This document shows, in pieces, positions 32,539-44,295 of a stretch of DNA of 64,000 nt; positions within the stretch are counted from its first letter, which is position 1, and each line of letters starts with the position of its first letter. The translations under genes were made by a program, and so were the position numbers. The notes beneath the pieces were generated by a model. That model had not been told where the DNA came from. It worked only from the letters and a program-made list of their open reading frames with translations, and did not search any database. Source of the DNA: Laccaria trichodermophora (Eukaryota > Basidiomycota > Agaricomycetes > Agaricales > Hydnangiaceae). The stretch lies in assembly GCA_018417955.1 (NCBI GenBank), contig JACTVC010000016.1, positions 62,001 through 126,000 on the forward strand, read 5' to 3'.

Positions 32539-35500
32539 ATCTTCTTTCCCCAAGACGTAGCACAAAGCAAGTAAGGACTCCTTAACAAGTCGTTCAGCGT
32601 GGTCTGGTGCAGCCTGGAATAGAGCACAAAGAGCCTCAAGGCTTGATTCTTGCGCTCCCTTCTCGCCCTTGCTGTATATGTCACATGTTCATAAGCTTGA
32701 CAACGAGAAACACCAAAAAATTCTCACACCGCAACCCATGACAAAAAATTGCCGATTCCTTCATTCATAATTCTCCCAGATCGCGAGGCAGAGCCCCGGG
32801 CCCGTGGAAAGCGAATGGATGATGCTGGAGCAATCACGACGCATAGCGGCATCGCAACCCTTCAAATACTTTCCAATGGCTGGAATAAACAAGGGCTCAG
32901 CCACAAACCAGCCTTTCACGTTATCGTGACAATCCTCAATTGCATAGCGGGTCACTTCTAGGTATGCCCGTACCACGTTTGCGTCATGAACCCTGTCAAG
33001 GATTTCTTCTGTGAGGCAAGAGGGGTCAATGAAGCAAGTTTTGAACTATGTACCTCAATGCCCTGACGAGTGTGTCCAATCTTCGTTGTTTCACAAGCTG
33101 GGGGACCACACTATCGGCCAACTCCCTCAGAAGTGCTGTGACCGACGGGTTGCGGAGCCTGTTGCCATCAAAAAGAAGAGGAATCAGTTCGGAAAAAATA
33201 CTGCTCTCATACACCCTTGAATCATTCGACCACGTTTGATAAAGTGCAGTGGAGAGACCAGGGTCGGGGTCACTGGGGTACGAGAGTGACCTAAGTTGGT
33301 GTGCTACCAATAGAGATGACACGAACACTCACTCGAACAACGAAAATAATGCCCTTGCAGATTCTTCATCAAGAAAGAGGATGTAACTTAGATGCATAAC
33401 GATGCTTCAAAGCAACTTTAGAGACCGCTGCCGTTGAGATTGGTCGTCGTGCAGTTTCAAAGCTGAGGTTAATATATCTGGATTTGCCCTCACAAGTCGC
33501 TCGTGCTCGTATGAGCCGCCTTTGGAGAGCAATTGAATAATTGCTTCAACAGCAGCGATACCCACATCTTTACCATCTCTGGAATTCGATCGACCTTTCA
33601 GTGAATGGAATGATCAAAGTTATTGGAAGCTTACCGTATAAGGAAAAGCAATTCAGCTTCCTTTCCGTTTGACACAAAAGTAAAGCCTGACAATGAAATG
33701 GCTATGAAATGTTACGAGGTTGAAGAAGAACCAGAAGATACTATGCAAATACCTCGCGCGATCGATGGAACCGAGGCTGGGGACTGCCTCTCCAGATTAT
33801 AAAGCAAGGTTGGAAGCATGCAGCTGCGGGATGCATCTGAGGTTTTCACCAGTACAGTTATCGCCTCGGACGCTGCCTCGCGGACATTTCCCCGATCATG
33901 ACTAAGGTTTGTCAGAACCAGATGTATCCGCTGGTATAAACAGCAACTTACTTCAGACTGTCAAAGAGTACATTGATCTCTGCTCGATTCTCCAAATACG
34001 GCGCCGCCTTGGGAAGGATGCGACACCACAGGTCACGGATAATATCGTTGGAGGCCGTCAAAGGGTGAAGGGTGAGAACGATCGAAGCTTTAGCCATTTT
34101 TTCCATGTTAACATCGCGCAAATCAATTGCATTTTTCAATGCTTGAACTGCTGAGGTACGAAGCCGAGGTTCTTCGTGCTCCAGCAGAGGGAAGAGAGTG
34201 ACCCCACCATCGTTTTGAGTGAATGAAGGACCGAGCATGGGGAGGAGATAGCTTGTCATGAAATCAAGCAAATCGTCCTTTTCTGGAGTGTAAGCTTGAA
34301 GAATCGCTGGTAATATGTTTGCATCGACAAGTCGCCCACGTGTAGTCTCATCCAACATTTGGATGTAAGTACGAAGCTGAGCAATAATTGGTTTCCTCAC
34401 GTTGGGATCTTCGCTGCTGAACATACTGAAAACCTGTGCGAGATCTCCACCTGTTACAAGATCGTGCGCCAAGGATTGTGATAGGCAGTCGGCTGCAACT
34501 TGACAGAGCAAGGGAGTACCCTGCTCAAGTTGGGATAAGAGAGCCTTCCCTAAGCTGGTTCTCAGTTCAATCGCACCACGTGCAAGAACCGCAATTGATT
34601 TGCTCGTTGCGGTCCGTATTTGCTCTTGCGGATGACTAGATCCATGCTTGTCAGTAAAATATCATTGTTCTAAGGGTCGTTTCATTCGACTCACTCCACA
34701 AGGGGGAAAATCAGATCTATCTTGCCTGCTTCAAGGTAGTCACGCGCAAGGATTGGAATGATAGAGGCCAAAAGGTGTATTTCCATCTTGTCTAGATGAT
34801 CCCCTCGAGCAACCAAATTTTCGATGATGTGTTTCTCCACAAGGTGTTTTCGTTCCAGCACAGGCCCCCTACAGATGGTTTCAAGGGCAGTTGCAGCGCC
34901 CTCGCGCACCTTCAGTTGGTTGTGTGCTATGAGGTCAATGATGTCGCTGGTGTGGCCATTTCGTGCCAATGATAATGATAGTGCAGGGAGCGCTACTTTG
35001 ACGAAGTCCATAGCCTTCGAGTTGTTACTATCTGATAATGAACGAAGCAAGGACATTATATTCGCCTTTTCCAGAGACTCGTGATAATCCGCATTTGATA
35101 ATTTTTGCGCCAAGGCGATCAAGGCTGAATTTTGAATGCGCTCGTTGGCATGTTCAATAAGGCTGAAGAAATTAGGAAAATCATTCAGGTGAGCAAGGTC
35201 AGGTCCAAGCCAATCCTGAATCGCCTTGACCGCATATTCAATTAAAGAGTTGCTCGGAAATTCAAGGCGATCCAAGATGACAGCTCGCAAAGTTTCTCGA
35301 GTACCGATACTAGTGTTTGAGATAGCCAACAATGCGTTGCGCGCTGCATCCCGCACATTTGATGACTTTGATCTTGAGTTCTGGTTAGTTGGTTCTGACA
35401 AGGAGAGAGACTATGTTTGCATACCCAAGAAGTTGTAGAAGGCCACCGCACGCCTCGCAAGATGAACGCAGGAATGGCACTAAGCGGATGAGAATCTTCG

Positions 35501-37726
35501 AAGCATTTTCCAGACGGTCTTGTGGATAATCTTCAAAATATGATTGGAGAGCCGTGAATATGCCTGCTTTCAAAAGCACTTGACAATTTGCATCATTATT
35601 CTCCAAAGCGATTTGGATGCCACGCAATGCAGCTTCCCGTAGGTGCTCTGCCTTAACGCCCAGCAAGCCAACAAGCTGTTCAGTGGGGGGGATGCCAGCT
35701 TTCGTGATCTCGATCGCCATTGGTGTGCAACAATCAGCACCTAGACTGACGGCGTCGGGATAATGCGAGCTGCAAAGTTCAAAGATTACGTCGAGGAGGT
35801 GGTCGTGGACAATTTTTGAACGTGAGCTGGGCGAGTTACAGACGATATTGCGCCAGACCTGTTGTGCAGGAAGGCGGAGTTGCGGCTCGGAGTGTTGAAC
35901 GTACTGGGCAATCATATTAAAATTGCCTGATGCGGCCCAATCTCGACAACAAGCAGGCATTGCAAAATCGTATACGTCCAGTACGCTTTCCTTCGTGACG
36001 CTGAGCTTTGAGATTCCAGCGAAAAGATGAGCACGATCTTCCATGGTGGAGTCAACGATCTTCTTGCAAGCTGATAAACAAGCAGAGACCACTTTGGAGT
36101 CACGATGGTCCAAAAACTGTATGATTGCATCCACAGCTTTTGTGCGAACATGAGGGATGGCCAGTGCCAAAATCAGCTAGGTTATGAGCTTGATGATTTC
36201 AGGTGAGAGTACAGGGCAGTTATTGAGTCTGTTCAACACATCGGACCTGACAAGCATTCCAAAGACCACGGCCTGGGGGTCCTGATTCGTCACACATGCA
36301 TGAAATACATTGATAACAGTAGCGGTTATCTTCGCATGTTGGTCACCAAGCCTATTCAAAAGCCATTGAATGGATGCAGGACGGCGGAATAACCTTTCTG
36401 CTAACAAGGGTAGGAGCTCAACAAAAAAGGTAACCACGTCGGGGGGTGGAGATAAGGATTGGTACTGCGGATCCAGCAAACCTAAAAGGTCAGCCTCGAC
36501 GATGCCATTTTGGTTTCGGTCATTCCGAGCTAGTAAAACGATCTTTTGCAATGTGATCTGCTGGATTGATGTGATTTGGTGCTTGATGAGGGGTGCGACG
36601 GCTGGCCAGAGACCATTGTTGAAGCAGTCCTCAATAATTCTTGGTGCTACTTCTTTGACAAAATCAACAGAGGGATGTAGCACCTGTTCGTGAGGCTCTG
36701 GAATCGGAACCTGGGGGATAGCCATCGCCATCGCTTCGTATGCGGGCTGGACAACCGAAAGCTCCATTCTAACCATTTGGCATAGGCTGCGGACAGCCAA
36801 TCGACTGGTCAGGTCATTCGCCTCCACTAAGTACTCAGCTAATCGCTGACACTGCCCAGTAGTTGCTAGAGCCCTCGCCATCGGAGGAGCAGAAACAGTC
36901 TCCTCTGCAAACCGTAAGACGGATTCTGCCGGTTTTGCTGAAGAGGATACAAGCTGGTGGAGCTTTGGCAGGAGGTCCGGAGCAATGTCATCAGGCGCGA
37001 ACTGGACAATAGTGGGTGGAGAATCCTTGTTACCGCCAATACAAGTAGAAATGTTCTTCATGGCATGCTTCCAGATCCTGTCGCTGGTGTGTCTGTGTTG
37101 AATCAACAAAATGAGCGTCGGAAAAACGCAGTGGGGCTGCCTTCAACATACGTTAAACTTTCAACAACGGCTCTAGGGCTCAACATTGCGAAGGAATCCT
37201 CTATGTACGCTTCCGATACAGTTCTGTAGTCAGAATTATAAGTTTCCAATGTCTGAGAGTGATTCCTCCACAGAACGAACCTATTGCGACGACGCAGACC
37301 TTCTTCTAGTTCAAGCTCTTGGGTCCTTTTCACAAGCACTCCCTTGTGCGCCTCAATCTCAGCAAAATCTTCTTCGATCCTAGCTTGATGCCCTCTCAAA
37401 AGATTTTGGTTGCGCCAATTTTCAGCTTTTTGTCGCCGTACATTTCGTTTTTCTTCTTCAACTTTACGCCTTTCGTTTTCCAAAGCTTGTCGATCTTCCT
37501 GCAATTTCTTTACATATGGCACCATGACTTCACTTTCGAACTGCCTAAGAGCAAGGTTGGATTCGATTGGTGCAGGAGGTGAAAGAGTACGAAACCTGCG
37601 GGCAAGAGCTAATTCTCCTAGGTCACTGGTCTCCGGAGAGTATATTGAGTCGCCATCTAGTGAATGCTATTGAAGATGGCGTGAGAAGTCTTCACGAAGG
37701 ATCCTACCTGCACTTACGGAAGGCAT
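32532..37726 (-). pseudogene. ARM-repeat protein gene, 5' part (interrupted, with in-frame stops)
   Basis: Probable start ATG at 37726 (MPSVSA), intron 37707-37657, then SPETSDLGELALARRF and a coiled coil (EDRQALENERRKVEEEK) to 37152. After intron 37151-37093 ARM/HEAT-type helical repeats run for more than 1000 residues through introns at 35424-35373, 34694-34636, 33951-33902, 33752-33687, 33634-33579, 33332-33291 and 33053-about 33008. Typical repeat text is LVRGAIEL.., REAALRGIQIALENND, RGNVREAASEAITVLVK. Lesions: TAG at 36177-36179 between KLIT and LILALAIPHV in the same frame; TGA at 33407-33409 between SLKLL and SIVMHLS; apparent phase breaks near 33010 and 32765; then the KDZ insertion at 32532. 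ARM proteins are generally protein-binding scaffolds; the role of this one is unknown. Confidence 0.8.
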
Positions 37727-40700
37727 TGCGTGTAGGCTTAACTAGAAATCGAAATCAGCAGCTCAATTTATGCGATTCGAATGAGCGCTTGGGTGTCCAA
37801 CACAGCCCCTTTTAGGGTTGAACCCGATAAGGAAAGCGCTATGCATTGGTCAGATATCTGCAATGTGACCAAAGTCTCATACATATGTACGAGCCTAAGA
37901 CCCGCGCCTACGGCACGGCGCTCGCTAACGCTCGGCCGTTCCTTCACCACGGGTCACGGCTCGCCGGGGGCAAGCCCCCTGGACCCCCCAGTACACATCT
38001 TGAATCCCAGTTTCAGTACTCATCTTCAATCCTAATCCCCATATACATTCTTAATTCTAATCTTTATATGTTGGTGTAAATGAATGCTCCATCTCCATAT
38101 ACAATAAAATTTTCATCACAGTCAGAGACTTTTAAGGATGATTATTTGAATTATTCTGATCTCTGTATGTGCCAAGTTCACAGCCTGTTAGGCCCCCACC
38201 CCTGCTTCCACATGTCCAATAACTTGGCTGCTCCCAAGGCCCTCTAATCCAAGTCTTTTCAAATATTATCTTGCAAATTCAAATCATTAAACAGAGTCTT
38301 GTATATTTTTTACATGTCTTTTATAAATGGTACTCCTTTACACCCCCTACTACTCTACCCTGCTCCAATGTTTCTCATATTTTTGAACTGCAAACCCATA
38401 AGACACCAATATGTACAATAAATCTATTTTTAACATGACCCTCCCTACCTCCTCAGCTTCCCCAAAATTCTCTTGGGCCAGAAAGTAGAAAATTGTAGTG
38501 ATTCTGAAAAATTAGGTGATCTCTTTCTGGCTTTCTCATCTCTATGGACTAAATTGACTAAATCTTTACTTATATTTATTGAATTTCCTCTGTCCTCTCC
38601 CAAATCAGTTCCCTCAACCCCCATTTACCTAGAGGATTCACAACTCTCCAATTAATATTTTTATCATCCATATTAATGTATAACTGAAAGCCTATTCAGA
38701 ATATTCAATTATAAGCAACCTCCTAAGTTACATATAAGAAATATTTGAAATTCCAGCCACATATTTAATTACATTCACATTTCTGATATATTGTTAGATG
38801 GAATACAATAGATAGCTTTGAGAGCACATGAAGATCCCACATCCATATTTTGGCATTGCACTTTCTCAATGAAGAGCTGGAGTGCAGGGGCAAAATTCTG
38901 GCATAAAACAGCAAACCCATCCAACATCCTGAGATATGTTGATAGCCCTCATTTATAGATGGGATGTTTCAAGAAGCATTTCTAAGTCTCTCTTTGGAGC
39001 CTTGCCATGCACAGAAATCAAATATTGTACATGCAAGAGGGGAGAAAAAAGGAAACTCAAACATGATAGAAGTTGTGGTGGGTCACTACCACAATGACAG
39101 ATATTTTTTACCTGTGGAGCAGAACTGATAGGTTCAACCACAAAGAGCAGGCAATGTAAGAAAGTTTGTGCAGAAATTAGAATTTACAACCCTACATGCC
39201 TACAAAATCTCAAGCAATTCATAGAGGGTCTATAAACATGGATGAGCTATATTTTTCTGGAGTTGAAGAGGGTAGGTGGGGTCAAGCTCAGTATAAAGAT
39301 GTGAGGTTCAGAGTGATTATATAAGAATTTGTCAGCCTTAGTCATCGCTGTGTCAGCCTTAGTCAGCCATCAAAAGGCTAAAAACATTGTGCCATTCTAT
39401 ATAGATAGCTGGCATCATAGCATGAAATTTTCACCAACCCATGCCCAGCGCTGACCTTATCGCCGCCTTCCATCGTCCTGAAAGCGAGCCCCCGATTGGC
39501 AACATAACGGATGTCAATGCAATCTGAGATTGATAACTTCCTAACATGGATGTCATTCACTGTCGTGATAAAGAATCATAGTCGACCTGCAACATAAAAA
39601 AATTAATTTGTTTGCAGATAACAACAGACCTTACTCCTCTGGTTGTAGTTGTGGTAGCCTGACACTTGGTGGATCAAGTTTTGCAAGGGCTTGTGTGAGA
39701 ACGCTGCAGCGTCTCTACAACAACAAATTGAGCGTGGAAACCAAGTCCTATGTTCAGATCAATAATCGAGCAGACAGCAAGAGACGGGTAGTGGGAGAAA
39801 GCTTGAAATTCTCCCTGTTGGCGAGGATTGAGCCCAATACTTCGGAGTGATCTTCCCTTTTGCAACAACCCCCTCTCGTTAAGAACTCGTGTATTACGCG
39901 TAACAAGTGTGAAACAAGTTAGAGGGTATTCGGAGGCCATGAATAGATCAGCGGTCGCACACCAGCCTAAGGGTGCTCGGGGTTCGCCGCCAGATGGTGG
40001 TCCCGTAACAAACTTAAACGCCCAGGTTCAAGATGAGGCGCAACTATCTGCGCCACCGCTGTGCATGCTATTGGATGAACGTCGTTGTAAGTCCATTTGG
40101 AGAGGACAGCTATCACAAACCTTTGAAGATCTAACACTGATGTCGTCGATAACATTGTGTATGAGTTGGTAGCTGTTGGCACCGCAATCGATAAAGGCTC
40201 ACCGGTTCGACTGCAGCACAGATCCCTCGGTCCGACTGGTAATCGTCGTTGAGCTTCTCGTACACTAGAGTGTCTCGTGCCTCAGCCACATAAGGTAACT
40301 CTGGGTATGAGTAAACAGCTATTAGAAGACGCAGAACGGTGTTCACAAGTAGGGCGTCAAGAGAAACGTGGCTGAGTTCGCATGTAATTCTGAACCTGCG
40401 CAGCTTGACGTGATTAAGCGCTGAGGGGAGCTCAGATACTTATCAGACGTCAGGACCTAAGCACCAAGGGGTAGAAGCCAACAATTCGACGCCACTGAAG
40501 AGACAATAGGCCGTTGTTCTGGATTGATCACTTGCTGCACGATTGAGTGGTATAAGCTTTGGGGCAACAAGAGTGTGTAAATAACAGACTTAGCATAGCG
40601 TAGTGTGGTTTGACGCAAGTTGGTTCGGCAGGTTGTGACAGGCAAGTGACAGGCTCGAATTCAAGTCTTCAAGCAGTCATACAGGATATTTGGGGAGCTC

Positions 40701-41045
40701 GTTACGTGTCTGAGGGTATGCAGAGCGAAAAGAGTCTGGGATGGCAAAGTGCCAATATTTAGTTGCACAACTTGAAATGGCCTTTTGGGTTTCGCTAAAT
40801 TGATCGAAATTAACTGGAATAGTCAATCTCCCTAGGCACAAGCGCTCACCTTCACATGTCGTGTGCACAAACCTCGAGCTAGGCACCTGCTCAGGCAAAC
40901 CATGCTTGTGAGTGCTGAAATTTGAAAACAAAGCCAATGGTGTTGATCATCATAACCAAACAAACCCGGAGCAAAAAACCGAGCACAAACCAAGCGCAAA
41001 CTGTCAACTGAACGAACCAGTAAGTAGCATTGACGATACTCGTGG
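37727..41045. other. Long intergenic stretch, no gene recognised
   Basis: 38000-39400 is AT- and pyrimidine-rich with stops in all frames. 37889-37995 is strikingly GC-rich (see findings). ORFs of 60-114 codons between 39600 and 41000 have no recognisable motif. Near 39335-39370 the phrase TGTCAGCCTTAGTCA occurs twice, 24 bp apart. Confidence 0.4.
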
Positions 41046-41053
41046 GTAAACAT
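41046..41053. repeat. Target site duplication, left copy (GTAAACAT)
   Basis: Identical to 41976-41983 and abutting the inverted repeat. Confidence 0.92.
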
Positions 41054-41975
41054 AGGACCCCGGGCAATAGCAGAAAAGGCCTGATCCTGAAAATTGGGTT
41101 TTTGTCCGGACGCCTCTGCGCCAAATTTGTCCGGACAGGACCTGGCCTCCCCTCCAATTTCAAAAATTTGTCCGGACCCCCAGATCAGGGCATTTTTTCA
41201 CCCAGCAATGTCCGGATTGGCGGATCTGGCCTCAGTGCTGGCTCAAACGACGTCAAGAGCCTCCCAGGGAGTAGAAAATGGGTATGCAACAAGCAAAATG
41301 TATATTTTAACAATAGTGCTATAGTACTCTAATCATCAGACTCCTCTCCTCCACCACATCTTTTCGAGAGTTTCAGGGCTGCTGTGAGTTCTTTTTGTGT
41401 TTTGCTAAGCTTTATAACAATGTGCAAAAGAATACAGAATATTGCACAAAATTTACTATGGCTGAATTGCATTACCTTAGGTTCGATTGCGCAGCTCGAC
41501 GACTTGGCTCATCATCGTTACAAGCAGACAACACACATTACTCGTGGCTGACGAAAGTAACCGAACACCACGTGACAGTAACGCATCGTGTTGTGGTGGT
41601 TTGAATGCTTACCTAGTCACCGGCTCAGATTCTGATTGCATATTTCTGTTTGTAATATACACACAAATGCACTGTATAATTTTCCTCACTATCCATAGCG
41701 TAGTTTGTGTGGAACATGTATTTTTTGGAATGCCAAAAATCACGTGGTGTTTGGTTGCTTTCGTCAGCCACGAGTAGACCGCTCAGCCACGACACTTATG
41801 TCCGGATACCCGCCTTAGGGCATTTCTCATCTTGTCGATGTTGTCCGGACTCTAAGCTCTGGGCAACTTCAAATTTTGTCGCTTTTTGTCCGGATTGGCC
41901 CCCAGCTCTTGGACCTAAAATCCACTTTTTTTGTCCGGATCGGGACCAGGGATTTTCTGCTATTGCCCGGGGTCC
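41054..41975. mobile_element. hAT-like MITE, 922 bp, with eight subterminal repeats
   Basis: Perfect terminal inverted repeat beginning AGGACCCCGGGCAATAGCAG plus AAAA, flanked by the 8-bp duplication GTAAACAT. The 8-mer TGTCCGGA occurs four times near the left end (41103, 41128, 41169, 41209) and four times near the right end (41799, 41842, 41887, 41932), all on the plus strand. Clustered subterminal motifs are typical transposase-binding sites of hAT elements. No transposase is encoded. A second MITE is nested at 41541-41774. Confidence 0.93.
41541..41774. mobile_element. Nested TA-flanked MITE, 234 bp
   Basis: Inverted repeats of about 35 bp start CTCGTGGCTGACGAAAG and end ACACCACGTGA; left and right arms differ at two positions. 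Each side is bordered by TA (41539-41540 and 41775-41776), the target preference of Tc1/mariner-type (Stowaway-like) elements. The arms contain CACGTG. It lies wholly inside the 922-bp element, so it inserted later. Confidence 0.85.
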
Positions 41976-41983
41976 TGTAAACA
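41976..41983. repeat. Target site duplication, right copy (GTAAACAT)
   Basis: Identical to 41046-41053. Confidence 0.92.
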
Positions 41984-44295
41984 TTGTCTACAATGATAAT
42001 TCACCCTGTCGCCCCCAGGGTGATTAGAAGGGATATCAAGCCATGATTTTTGTAGCGACATCTTGACTCGGAGGAAGTTGGAATACCAAAGACAACGCCT
42101 CTGCGTTGGGTAACCCCCAATGCTGCCCAGAACCGCAATATCAACTGAAGCTTGCAGATTCCGAACAGGTCCTATTTCCTAAATCACTTCCCTGAGTAAC
42201 GTTCGACGTGATTCCCCTTTCCCGGGCTTTCGCGGCGGTAATGCGAAAAATGCAGTTACGCCGTCCCAGACATAGCACGGTAGGTGGCTGATAGCAGCCG
42301 TAATCGGGCGTTGATCACACCCTTACGGTGGACCCAGCCCACGCGTAGGACAGGTTGCCAAGCTAAAAACACCAGGAAAACCGCATCAAAACCCACCCAA
42401 AACGATCTTGAAGAAAACTTACTCAAAAACTCACTTCCTCTGCCTGTAGGAAGGCGCAGCCGCCTCTTGAAATGAAAGTCAGTCCCTCCATATATCTGGA
42501 GCAAAATGGAGAAACGGACCGATGCACAGAGTTCCCAACTGCCTCCTGAAGTGGAAAACTTGTACCGCGATGCAGCCATGTGGAGTCCGTCGGAGAGGTT
42601 ACGAATAACGCGATTAGACTTGTTGTGTTTGGTAGTTGCCTCGAGTTACGGGGATGACAGCTTCAACGCTCGATCTTTGAGATCACACATCGCCAGAAAG
42701 GGTGTGGCGTACCGAGATTGTTGAAGTAGATGGAACATGGGGTCAAACATACGTTGTGGGCCATGGGCTGTTATGGGCGAGCGCTGAGGCGGTGACTACA
42801 ATTTGGGGTGGTCAGGTTTACGAAACGAACGGCTGTTTTGAAAGATCAACATACCTACGTTGTACGAAACATCACCTCGCACCTTGGAGCTATCCATGAA
42901 TCCCAAAAGCGCCATCATAGAAGAGGATCACCTGAAATTTATAGGTATCATTAACGAGATTGAGGCAGTCGCAGTGGGGCATTGCGGTGAGAGGGACATA
43001 CTAAGTATGAGAACTGACCGTGGTGCTGGATCGATGATACGTCGCGTAAAAGTCATCCAGATTTGAAATCTTGAACTAGTGATATTCGTGATATTCAAAG
43101 ACCTCCCACAACTCGCGAATCACCATTGTCTCGTCCATTAGTCGAGTTTCGGCGATAGAAATTCTGGGACATGTTCAATATATGCGAGTACGTGTCTCAC
43201 ACGCAAATGCATTCACTAAAAATCCCACCAGTTATCAATTCCCCATGCAGTTTGACTGAGGCGACATACCTCATACTAATCCCCCTGACAATTCATTAGG
43301 TTCCTCCGAATCCAAGACATCGCGTAGTCGCCATGTCATAGGCCCTTCGTCGACAGATTCCCGTTGTCGTTACCCCTTGTCTCCTCCTTGTCGGCTCTAC
43401 TGCGCTGAAGAGAATTGCTCCACCTCACGGGTAAGTCAAGCCCGAAAGGTCTATATCCGACGTGCTGCACGGCGCTTGTACGGGTCGGTATACTTCTCAC
43501 GGCGTATTGACGACGCAAGCGTACGTGATACTGGTTTGACTGAGACAATGACTCAACCCGCTCTCTAATCGGTCACGTGCAGCCAAGGTTCGTCTTCTCT
43601 CATGTTCCTACGTGGCTGGTTTTGAAGAGTTTGGCTATGATAATAGGTAGGGTGGACTTTTTCTCTCTCTTGGCCTTTATGCCTTCTTTTTTCGAACTTT
43701 CCCCTTTTCCTTATTCCTGGTCAGTGGCAAGTCAGTGGCAAGTCAGTGGTCTACCGAGGTCGCTATTCCGGTAATTACCTGAGTTGCTTATTTATTAACA
43801 CCGAGTGCTACTTGCTTCGAGTCCTACAAAAAGAGGTTTATATACAACAATATGACCGAGTTATCGTGTAAAAGGGTAAAGAGGGAAAGTAAAACCGGCA
43901 CTTCTGCCCAGACTTTGACAGGGCCACACCGTTGGCGACTCGGAGAAGCTCGGACTTTTTCCACAACGGAACAGCAAGTGAGCAGGGCATTGCGAGGGTT
44001 AAGTGGCAAATTAAAACGTGAAGTCAGGCAGAGTCAGATGAAGTACTTAGTATCTTTGATAGTGGCTGTCTAGAAATCGCACTAAACCGCGAAAGTAAAC
44101 TGCTGCCACTCAAGGTGCGCAGAAGTAGATTTCATATACTATCATCTAAGTCATAAACAACCTCAGCATGAGACCTGTCAGTGAGATTGAGCTTTATGAA
44201 ATAGCAGGGAAGATGAGACAGAAATATTACCGCTTTTCCTCTCCCTGTTATTGTTAAAAGTATTCACCGTAAGATGAGCCGCCCGATGAATATCT
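41984..44295. other. Intergenic, no gene recognised
   Basis: ORFs up to about 107 codons on both strands (for example 42256-42579 minus, 42506-42724 plus) without a motif or splice pattern I could use. Near 43720-43745 the phrase TCAGTGGCAAG is repeated in tandem. Confidence 0.35.
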
